Assembly (NCBI GenBank): GCA_008931825.1
Contig: QXVZ01019173.1
Span: 1-64,000 of the forward strand
Length of the DNA stretch: 64,000 bases
Reading direction: 5' to 3'
From: Phallusia fumigata
Lineage: Eukaryota; Chordata; Ascidiacea; Phlebobranchia; Ascidiidae
The notes below the pieces were generated by a model. It was not told where the DNA came from and searched no databases. It worked only from the letters and a program-made list of their open reading frames with translations. A program made the translations under genes and the position numbers. Below, piece after piece: positions 1 through 12,000 of this stretch. Position 1 is the stretch's first letter. Each line of letters starts with the position of its first letter.

Positions 1-3000
1 AGATGGACCTCCGGTGGTTCATAGACCTACACAACAACGCACAAAAAATTAGTTCCTTAGTTCCTGCGTTTTGCCTCCGTAACGCTCTCTTTAAAACCTA
101 GTTGTCACATGCCGTATTTGAGAGAAGACATTCTAGTTGTCGTCCAGGAAAAATGGCGCATACACATGGTACCTTTATCAGCAAATAGTCAATATCTGTT
201 TAGACTATGCTGAGACTTCACCGATATCAAGCTTGAATGTTTCTATTACGGTTTAATGCGTAAATCAGTGGTCTCTAACCGGGGAGGAATTTCCAACCTT
301 ACAGTTAAATTATGAATGGTTTATTGCAGTATTTCTTTTTACGTTGACCAGTGGTTCCAAACCTTTTAATATTGCTTTATATCACTTTATAATATTGCTC
401 TTCTTGTCTAGTAGGGAAGGGAATACACCAAAAAAAGGTTGGGAAACACGGGCCTAAGTGTTACGCACACTTGTGTGTATGTCGTGCACCTTTGCTTAAA
501 GACAATAAGCAAAGTGAAACTTTGTCGATGTGATACTTGCTGTAAACCTAAAAACGATTGCTCCATCTGACAATACACGCAACAATAAATTTGATCGTGA
601 AAATCAGTTGAGCTTTGTACTGCGTCTACGAACTCAAATACAAACATGAAGATGAAGTCCTCCTTTCCCAGTCTTATTTCCGTCAACAAACTGCTCATGT
701 GCATCACAGACAGTTGTTATGTTGTTGTTTTCTAACACTGCGACGCTTCCAGCCATAAATTCCACCCCAGCACCCTACATAATTATTGAATCAAATGTTT
801 GGTTAGTTTGCTGATATCATCCACCATCTGCAGCACTCCACGTGCTTGATGTTAACTAGCCAAACGACTGCCTAGCAGTCCCAAATGAACAGCCGCTTCA
901 TCGACAAAGCAGTGGTCAGATACCAACCGCTACATTGCATCGGTCACCAAACCTGTCATTCACTCCCCTTGTGCCTTTTTTGGGAAGAATTCCGACCTGC
1001 AGTTACTTTTGCCTGGGACTATAAACTCTGAATGATTTTTTTAACGGGTTTCGGTTATAATACGATACGAATTTTACATTTTTAACTTTTACGCCCTTAA
1101 GTAGACCAATTTAAAGCTTTTATACAACTGTATTGCAGCAGAGCTATTCTTACGCATCGTGTTTTATAGTATGAACAAACGTATTTCGGTTACTGCAACA
1201 TATTCAAAGCTTGTTACAAGCTTAACTAAAAGTGTGGCTTACCACATGTTAGCATTCCATATGCACTAATACCCAATTTAAATATAATACAAATTCACTA
1301 CATTATTTTGCATTGGGTCCCATGGTTAGCTAGGTGTTTTAGGTGCAAGTTCAAAATTTCAAACAACAAACAGAAACACTCTGGGAGATTAAAATTTGAC
1401 TCGTTTTATTTCTGTTTTCAATCAAAAAAGCCTGCAAAGCGATACATTTTGGGAGGATAAAGGGGGTGTAAATGGGTGACCAAACTAAAAATCTTAAAAT
1501 AAATTTCAATGCTTGCCATTAATCAATAAAAAGTAAAATTCTGGGTTGGGGGTCTGATGGTCAACTGATACCCAAACTGTATTAGTAAACAACTTTAGAT
1601 CCCTATTTATTGTGTGTGAAAATTTAAAGTAATTTGGATGACTTTCTATTAACCAAACTTGTGAACATAACTAAACAGCCTGAAATAAAAATTCCAATTA
1701 CCAACTAGAAAAAACTTAAACTCCCAAGTCAATAATTCAAAATTTACATTTTGGGGCTTGTGGGTGAACCAGTTGGTGAACTGGAGTAAAAAGTTGTCAA
1801 GACATTAACTTGTTGCTGACCAAAACATTGGACTGGCCTGAGACAAAAACTAGCAGGGAAAAAAGAGTGAAAACAATATGCGAAGAAAATAAAGAAACGA
1901 AACAGGGGCTAATATTTACCTTAGCTCCTGTAATATTGCAGTTTTTCAAAGTCAGGTGAGCACCTTCACGGACAGTTATTCCATTGCCATCGCATTTGAA
2001 AGTGCAAGATGTAATGTTTGCATGACCACTTTCAACACGAAGAATGCCTTCTGTGTTGTCAGACTATAAAAATGTTTATCACTTTTTTCCTACTGTTTGT
2101 CAAGTCAATAGGTGCTGCAAAACTACATTCACCTGCACGAACGTTAAATTTTCCAATACCACATCAGAACCACACACATTGACAAACAGATCATCATATG
2201 GAATTGCTTCGATAATAATTTCTTCCCTGTTTCCTTCACCTAGTAAGTGCGAAATTTAATAATTACAATGATTGTCTCAGTTTTTATAATTATTTGCCAG
2301 CAAACAAATAGCGTTTGCATTTTTAATACCTTTGATGGTAATTGATTCAGTAAGTTCATGAAAACCCTCCCCACTGTAGTGTCCTGCAAAAATTAGTATC
2401 AAATCACCCTCAAATGCTTGCTGCAAAGCAAGCTGTGGTGTTTTGTGTTGTCTGTGGAAAAATAATATTCACAATTGTCCCATTGCAACACCAAAAGAAC
2501 AACACCGAATATAGTGTTTGATGCACTATTTTAAAAATAACACAAAAACCTTACTGAATCACTGTGTCATCAGGAAAACTCCGCAGCATTGACAAACTGA
2601 GTGTTTCAGCAACAACATGGGTAACAGTTGATTTGTCCTCCCTTGCTCCTTTAGTTCTACGAAGCACACGAGGAAAGCAGGGACCTTCAGCTCTAAAATA
2701 AACATTCCAGAAGCAAGGAAAATTTTGTGGCAAACTCAGTAAGATAGTAATGNCTCCCTTGCTCCTTTAGTTCTACGAAGCACACGAGGAAAGCAGGGAC
2801 CTTCAGCTCTAAAATAAACATTCCAGAAGCAAGGAAAATTTTGTGGCAAACTCAGTAAGATAGTAATGAAAAGACCAGATGAAAAATTAAAGAGAAAAAT
2901 TAGCAATGTGTATTGTGTTAGTTTTGCTTTTGCACACAAGAACATTACAACATAAATAAGTCATTACACCACTGTAGTACAAAAACCGGAAATGGTTACA

Positions 3001-6000
3001 AAAACCTCACAGATTCAAAGTTGGTTCTCCGAGCACTTCCATTCAGCAAGGAGTGGCAAGAAAAATCTACCGTGTGGTGGGTAATAGCTTCAGGCCTGAT
3101 CCCAGTGATAAATATGCGTACAGTTGTAAACTATGGCAGGTCTGGCAATCTTCTGGTAAAAGCTGACATGTGCAGCAGGCAGCATCTGTGATTTGGCTTT
3201 CAGCAGGCTTACCATTGAGCCTGTGTAGCTCAGTTGGTAGAGTGCCAGCCCTGGATACCCTTGTGTCGTGGGTTCAAATCCCACCTCAGGCTAGATTTTC
3301 CTAGCCACAGCCTGCTGACTGAAAATGCCTGGCATACTGTGATTGATATAGGACTGTGCCATTATCAATGGCTTGCATCAAAGCTTTGGGGCACATCCCA
3401 GTAACAAATATGCACAAGCATATAATTCACAGGTGAAAAACCTTACAGTTGAAAATACACCAAGATAAAAAAAACAATGCAGCAGCCTCAATGAATTACA
3501 GCCAGAGAAGTTCGGCTGGTAAAGCGAGAGGTGCAAATGGCAACACAACTCAGACTGAAACATGGGTAGATACCAGCCGGTTAAAAAAGAAGGTAGGTAA
3601 ACAATGCCTACCAAAATTTTTATTCATAAGTAACACATAAAAACAAACATACACTTTGAGGAATTTCCCGTAACAGTTGGTGTGATTAGTTTCAATAAAC
3701 CTTTTGAAAGTAAATACAAACTAACCTTAACTGCAATGTTTCCCAAATCTGAAGAAGGCCACTCAACATCAAAACTTCATAGTACTTCCTCCAACATTCA
3801 ACAGCTTCAGTGTTGGTTGGTTCACCTTCACTCTGTATTCTGGCCTACAGTAAAACGTATTTATCAACACTTCATTCTCAGTCATATTACACAGAACTTG
3901 GGACATGTTGTGTGATGGGTACTGTAGTAAATACAAATTCTGATGATTTTCTCTTTCTAAGAAAGCAAACATAAAGATAAGAAATGCAAGCATCACCATG
4001 CAGATCCTTTCCTCTTATCAGTAAATGCATGCTGCTGCTTGATAGTAACTAAGTTTCCAAAAAGACATAGGTTGGTTGTTTTTTAATTGTGTTCGAGGGT
4101 ATATGCAAGTGAGACATAAAGCAAGCCTGCATGACATCTAAGTTTGGCTATTTGTTGCATTCTTTTATTCTAGGGAAATAACAGGATTCTGTTAAAAAGC
4201 AAGATTCTTCTTAAATATCAGGATTGGTTTCATTTAAATCCGGCCACAAGGTATTTCATTAAAGTTTAAATGATTAAGGTGCCTATCTAATATCTGTGTA
4301 AGTTGAACTTCTTTTTACCAAAAGGTAAAAAAAACAGAATAAAGCAAATGGGCTTCCTTTATGAAAATGAGCTGTAAATTTACTTACAAAGCTTATAACT
4401 ACATGGATTGTGTTAATTTTTAAAACTCAAAGACTAAGGTTAAATAAACTTGAGTTACATATTATCACCTGGTAATCCAAAAGTTCCCTTCTCCTGACAA
4501 AGTATTTTGCCATAGTCCTGTTATACCTGCAAAAAACTGTCATGGTAAAAGGACTTTTTGTAAAAAGTAATAAAACAGAACCTAATTAAATACCTACATT
4601 TAGTATGTTATAAATGTACTGCCTANATTTAGTATAATAGGGCTGAAGCTTGCAGCACACTCAAATCAGTCTGTGTATTTCTTAATGCGAGTAAAAAAAT
4701 CGATTTCACCAAAGAAATGGCATTATCAGTTCTTATTCAAATAGAATCAAATAGAGTTATGGATTCTATTTGAATAAGAACTGATGATGCCATTTCTTTG
4801 GCAAAATCGATTTTTTTACTCGCATTAAGAAATACACAGACTGATTTGAGTGTGCTGCAAGCTTCAGCCCTATTATAGTTTATCCGAAACTGGAATCGTC
4901 TGTATTAAGCACTCGTGGTTCAGGACGATTTCTGCACTAATGCACCTTTGCTACATTTAGTATGTTATAAATGTACTGCCTATTTCACATGACCCAGCAG
5001 TTTTGATTTTTTAAGGTAGTAGTTAAGGTTTAACTCATATGGTGACAAATAGAAAGTATGTAAAATATGGTAAGTGACCTTTATCATGGACAAATAAGAT
5101 ACACTTGCCATTGTCCACACTGTCATTGCACATACACTACAACCCCTTAAATGAGATTTTCCACATTATACAATTTCTACATTGGATATATTTTCAGTAC
5201 CTGCCATACATCAAACATTAAAACCCTAATTTCTTTGCTACCACACACATGCAATCGCTCATTAGTACTGTTGGGGAGACTCAAGTCACATTTTTTAAAG
5301 ATTTGGCTTGACTTGAGTCCAGGCTTTACAAAGACTTGACTAGACTCAGTCTCGTTCAACCAGAGACTTGACCCGAGACTCGAAGAAAATTTGCAAAGGA
5401 ATAAATGATATGTCCCGAGTAACAGATAGCACCTAATGTGCAATGCCTTTGTTTAGCCGCAAAGACATGGTCCAATCAACGAATTCTCATTTCCCCTTAC
5501 GTGTTCTTGCTGGGATGGGGTTGTTTGCTTGTTGTTGTTTGTTTTTGAATGAGTCAAAATGTTAAGGTCAAGTAATTAGTTTTAAGCAGTTCTTTTACCA
5601 TTTTGTGGGCAGTGGCCATGAAGTTTTAAACGCTGAGTCGCTGCTAGGGGAGTTATGGTAAATATTTTAAGAATTTCACATCAATTTTCAGGCTAGTTTA
5701 AAAATCACAATTCAAGAAAACGCCTTAAGTTTCTGGCACCTTTGGTCAGTGGTTCACAAAAGTGACTTTTTTTTTACGTTAAAAGACATTGCATTTAGTA
5801 TTCACGTACTCTTTGACCTTAAAAACTAAAAAGGTGACTTGAGAATAATTCGCTTCCTAAAAACTACAATTGAACTGTTTCAAACATTCAAAGCTTGAGA
5901 ACTAGTATGACAGCTATGCTAGGTTCATCGGAACATGTTTTCAGCCATGCAGGGGCATTATACAGTGCAAAACATGCCAATCTTGGGGTACAATATTTGC

Positions 6001-9000
6001 AATTCTTGTGCTTATGCGAGTAAATTCTGACGTGACAAGAACTAAAATTGGTTAGTTTAAATCTAAATCCAAGTCTAGTTAATTTCTAGTTTTCAGGAAA
6101 GTGGTAAATCTAATTCTAATCTAATTTGTTAAAACTGACATGCTCTAATTGTAATTCTAATTTAATTGGAAAAATGAAACAAATCTATTTGTCCAAGTTT
6201 GGTCTGCAAGGGACCCATAAAAACGGGTAAAAACATTGTGTGTCCCCTTCTTGGAAGACGACCAACAATTACATGAAAATAGCAGTGTTATAACTAACAT
6301 CTGATGACCTGTGGGTCAACCGATGGGTAAAAATTATCAGAGCACAACTTCAGATGCCCATTAATAAAAAATGTAGTTTAAACAAAAAGCAAACTAAACA
6401 GCCTATGAATAAAAAAAAATTTTTCAGACCTAGAGAAAGTATACCCAACAAAAACTTCCAATGTGCATTCAAATGCTTGCAATGTGCCAACTATAAACTA
6501 AAAGGGTGGCTTTCCTCATTTTTCCATTCCATGTACACTATTACTCAATTTATAAAGGATTTTATATTCAATCCATTGTTGTTTTACATCGGGTCCCATA
6601 GTTGGCTGATCTTTTTTTAGGGAATGATTGCTTCTGCAGGCAGAAACGCATGGGTCCCCATACATGCAAAGTAGAGGATTATGCTGCAATTGCATTTGAG
6701 ACTTAATTAAATCATATCGTTGTAAATCATAAGTTCCATTAAAGACAGACACTTTTCTTCAATGCCTGTCCTCACTAACCAACTTTCAACCATCTTATAT
6801 TGAGTCCCCAATACTTGTGTACCTGCTGATTCATATTTACAAGACACATTTATTCAGGCTTTAAAGAACACCTTTTAATTTACACACCTTGTAATTAATG
6901 GCGCAGGAACATAGCCAGTGACAACATCATAGTACAGTTGAAGCCGGGCACGTAGGTAAGCATCAAATGCATGTTCTCCCTCATCCTCATCATCCCAATC
7001 ACGCCGTATATGTTCATAAAAGAATCTATATTGCATATCTCCATGTTACAAAGGACATCCCACATAAGGTTATTCGGAGAAACTACAACAATTGTTGTCA
7101 AACACAACACATTTAACTGTATTGACATGTTACTACTAGGGATGTTCAAATCCAGACACAGATATTGTTGAGGAAGATTAGTGCTTCTGGGGGCCAGAAA
7201 TACCACTGCTGGCCAGTGCCAACCATGCAAAGTCAGTTTCAATTTAAAAGTGAATAAGTGGCTGAAAAGTTTGCAAACTGCTGCAAATTTGGCCTAAAGT
7301 AGTTTAAAATAAAGACTTTTTTTGGACTTATAGTTTTCTGGTTCATTGCAGTAAAGTTCTTCATTACCTTTTAGCTTGCCTTTGTCTTCAAAAGAATATG
7401 TATACAGACTTATCCGGTTAATCATACAGTAAACTATTTTATGTGATTATCCAGAATCAGCGTAAACAGTACATGTTATTGACAGAGATGCTAATTTATA
7501 TTTTCACAGCTAAAATAGCAATCCTATGATGCTTTTCTATGGCAACAGCGATGCTTTCTCTCTCAAACTGTGCAACACATGCGGACATAACGTTAACGTT
7601 CATTTGTCAGGTAAGATTGGAAATGCACATTCCACACATGCTGCAAATTTTTGACAAAAACTTACTTTCTGTTTTACTTGAAAAAGGGGTTATGTTCCGA
7701 TTTAATTTACTTGCAGTTTTACTTAATTTACTCCAAAAGTTTTACATTAGGTCCCTAATTTGCTGGTCATTTTATAACATAATTGTTTCTGCAAACATAA
7801 ACGTATGTGTCTCCACACACATGTAACTGTTACTTGGTAGTGTTGCTAATAGGGTAAAGATTTGGAACAAACAATGACTTACTTATCAAATATTGTTGTT
7901 TTTAGATTTCAATGTTTTGCTGCACCAAAAGTTACATTGTACACTCATCTATCAATTTGAAAAAAAATTTAACTGTTTTTTGACGAAACAGTCAGAGCAA
8001 ATTGGTTTTAGACCTAATTTAGACATTGCTTAATAATTTAACCTGATTTAGGGGGTAATTGGGGAAACTGCACAGGCCATCTTTAGTTTTACAAACTGTT
8101 CAAATTTTGACCCATTTTAGGTGCTAGTGTGGTAACTAGGGTTGGACTATCCGCATAGCGGTTAACCAAGCAATTTTTTGCTACCTGATGTCCAGATGGA
8201 ATTTTGTAGGTAAACCAGATAAAACTTTATAAGTATCTGAAGTTGAGCATTGACAACTTTTTACCCCAGTTCACCCTCAGGCTCTAGAGGTTTCCTATTT
8301 TGATAATTGATACAATGCAAAGTAAGTATTTTGTGACTTTAATTTGGAATCACAATTTTTTTACCTTTTTAACCCCAAATATTTAGTTTTCTGTTGACAT
8401 GACCTTTACTTCAGACATACTAATCCAAATGTATTGAAATTTAGGAGGTAGATATGTAGGGTGCTTTCTATGGGATGTTTAAAATTTTAGCAGTCGTTTC
8501 ATTTTAATTGTCTTGTTTTATGACAGACAAAGCCTATTACATCACTGGTTTAGGTGATTGTAATACATTACAATAACTTTGCTTACATTTACAGTTCTAC
8601 GTGCAGAAACACGTAAGCGTATAGTTAGCTGGTCAAGAAACGCAATGTTGTTGTTGCCGCATGCACCTCCCCGACATGTTTTTGTGGCTCTTCTAGCTAA
8701 ACAATAATATCCCAAATTGGAATAGTTGTTACCTTATATTTGAAGTGTGTTTCATGTATCAATGTGATACCCACTATAATGTAGTATTGCAGTGTGACAA
8801 CTATAAAAACTTTAAAAAGTCAGACAAAAACCTATTATTGATAAATATTGTGTTTGTATTGTTCCTATTTAATGTATCTGTATTGACACTAACAATAATG
8901 TACAAAATGATTTTGCGGCTCGCTGGTGTTTGTGGTTTTCCGCAAGCCTCTCTTTCATTGAACAAGTTTGCCCACTCCTGATATAGTGCATTACTGAAAC

Positions 9001-12000
9001 TGCATTGGAGTTTCTTGCGGCTCGGCTAAAGGTCACTGCAGGACAACCTATTGGTTAGTGTGGCTGTGGGGTTTAAATTATGCTTTTGGCAGTGAGATTG
9101 TAATTGACATAATGTCAGAACTGATTTGGTTAGAATGTACTTGGAAATCTTTACTTTTTGTTTATGTTTTTCCAGCGGTTTTTAAACTGATCACATCCTA
9201 AAACATCGTTACTATTCAGAAACTGCATGTGTATGGGGACCAATATGTTTATGCCAGCAGAAAAAATCATGTTGTAAAACACCAAGGGAATTTGGGCCTG
9301 TTGAATATATATATTTGCTTAATAATTTTATGCATATTAGGGGGCTAAAGGGGTAATTGTTGGGGCCATAGGGTAAACCACAGCAATTAATGCACCACCA
9401 TGGAATATTAGGCAAACTGTCAAAATTTCACCTAATTCAAACATTGATTGGTAGTTTGACCATTTTGGGGGCTGGTGGGGTAACTTCTGGGACTAGGGGC
9501 TAATAGGCTAGTGGGGTAANTGCGGCTCGCTGGTGTTTGTGGTTTTCCGCAAGCCTCTCTTTTATTGAACAAGTTTGCCCACCCCTGTTATAGTGCATTA
9601 CTGAAACTGCATTGGAGTTCGTTGCTGCTCGGCCAAAGGTCACTGCAGGTCAACCTATTGGTTAGTGTGGCTGTGGTGTTTAAATTATGCTTTGGCAGTG
9701 AGATTGTAATTGACATAATGTCAGAACTGATTTGGTTAGAATGTACTTGGAAATCTTTACTTTTTGTTTATGTTCTCCCAGCAATTTTGAACTGATCACA
9801 TCCTAAAACGTCGTTACTATTGAGAAACTGCATGTGTGTGGGGTCATGTTAAAATCATGTTATAAAACACCAAGGAAATTTGGGCCTGTTGAATATATAT
9901 TTGCTCAATAATGTTACGCATATTAGGGGGCTAAAGGGGTAACTGTTGGGGCCATAGGGTAAAACACAGCAATTAATACACCACCATGAAATGTTAGGCA
10001 AACTGTCAAATTTTCACCTAATTCAAACATTGATTGGTAGTTTGAACATTTTGGGGGCTGGTGGGGTAACTTGTGGGACTAGGGGCTAATAGGCTAGTGG
10101 GGTAATCACTGCCCACTGGGGCTATTACGTAAAATTTAGCAATACACCACAATTGCCTAACCTAAAATCTATCAAAATTCATCCCAATCAGGGAATATTT
10201 GAAAGTTTAACCGCTAGAGGGGGAGCCACATAACAACCTCTAGGGCCTAATGCTCACTACATTGATGACAAAAGTCGACTTGGACCACCACCTACTCAAT
10301 TTCCATTCAACTGGGAAGTGTCATTCTCCATCTCACCAAACTTTTTACTTATGCAAGCATGCAAAACGTTTTATTTTTTTGAAACGTTTTTACTCTTTAA
10401 TTCTGACCTGTTGGAGTTATAGGGTCAAACAAAGCAATTAACACACCACAATGGCCAACCTAAAATCTTATAAAATTTCATCCCCTTATGACAGTGTTTA
10501 GATTAGCAAGGTCTTAAAAGACTGACTTTGGAACATCACCCAGTAAGCAAAATGTTGCCCTAGTCACAAAAGGGTAACCATAAATCTATGATTACTGCAC
10601 TGTATGCTTTTTTTGTAATGACATTTTTAAAACAAGGTACATCAATATGTTTCTACTAACCTGACATTATCAATTACTTGAGCAATGTGGCTTAATTCTT
10701 CCATGTTTCCAAGGCAGCTAAATTCAAATTCAGCTTTTGATCCTTCATCACAACTTTCATCAGGTGGACAAACAGGATAAAGTTCAATGATGTCCAGCGT
10801 GTAATCCAACTCATCCAGTTGTGCTTCTACAACTTCGCGCGGAACAGATGGTTCACTGCATACCATTGGCTCCACAAGATTCACATGTGCTTGGTCAATA
10901 CACACATCATCCACCTGAAAAAAACATAGCTGTATTTTAAGATCCAAGGACTACTGTGTGCTTTTTTCACTTGCTTTTTTGCACCTTTTTGTTGGGGGGT
11001 TCGTTCATTCATTCATTTATTTATATTAGTTCTTAACAAAAGGCATGGTGGGCAACCTGCGGCCCCCCAATTGAAATTACGCGGCCCGCACAACCAGAAA
11101 TGTAAAGCAAACATCATTTTACTTGATTTTTACTCTTTCTTTCCATTGTAAACGGAATGATCTTCCTTTTTTTCCAAAAACTAGTGTTATTGACATGCAA
11201 TAAAACAAAGCATATTGATGGTAAGTTATAGTGCGGCCCGCAGTATAATCTAATTAATTGTATTTGGCCCTTCAGTAAAAAAGGTGGCACACCCCTATTT
11301 TAGGGCATTTTTATTGTGTTTTACCTATTTTGTCAAAAAGTCTACTTTTTCAGACTCTAAATAAACCTGCATCCTACTGATATTAGGAGTCAGATCATAG
11401 GCGTCAATTCCAAGGGTGGCAGGGGTGGTGGCCACCCCACTGAAAATTTCTAGGGTGGCATCCATTATAAAAGTCAATGCTGCCACCTCAGATTTCCTAG
11501 ATTTATTATCATTGAAATTCCTGGATTTTTTGGAAACATGTTGCTTGTGCCGACACAAGAATTTGTTTAAATGGTCACCCCCTATGAGTCAGATTTATAT
11601 CTTCCGACTCTGCAACCTTGAGATCCACAGCATTTAGTAACAGTTCAACCTTTTTTTTATTAGCAAATTACCAATTTTTGTGGTACAAATGGAAACATAG
11701 CGCAGCAGATCAGGTCTGTTACTGCTGAAGTATTGACTGAGTACCTATACCATCCTTTCTCATGAAAAAATTGAAACAAAATACTTACCTCCACTAATAT
11801 GTCAACTGTATGACAAGTAGAGCCATCATAAGGCCCCTTCCACAATGCAAACCATTTCTTGTTCATTAAATTTTCTTCAATATAGGAGTGGATTCGATTC
11901 ATAACCTGTAACAGACACAAACAAAATAGTCAAACATGTGATTTTGTACTTTGTTACTGTTTCATGGCTTTAAATTGTGCTTGCCATTTATTTTATTTTT

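Larger units (their letters stand above)
4593..4984. other. Assembly gap (N at 4626) beside an insertion-like segment
   Basis: The 3' part of the left contig, ending ATGTTATAAATGTACTGCCTA before the N, recurs at about 4952-4983 after the spliced-leader inverted repeat. The two contigs may represent an empty and a filled haplotype of one site. Confidence 0.6.

Noticed and set aside
408-707. A 99-codon minus-strand gene at the left end
   Set aside because: It is the read-through of SHCBP1 exon 12 in another frame; the exon frame itself gives a good beta-helix match.
2754-2867. Second copy of SHCBP1 exon 8
   Set aside because: It is an exact duplicate across a single N and contains only part of the exon.
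3090-3284. Protein beginning MGFEPTT
   Set aside because: This is the known artefact of translating a tRNA-like SINE backwards.
3219-3292. Functional tRNA gene
   Set aside because: The A box, B box, acceptor stem and T-arm are present, but no anticodon stem can be drawn.
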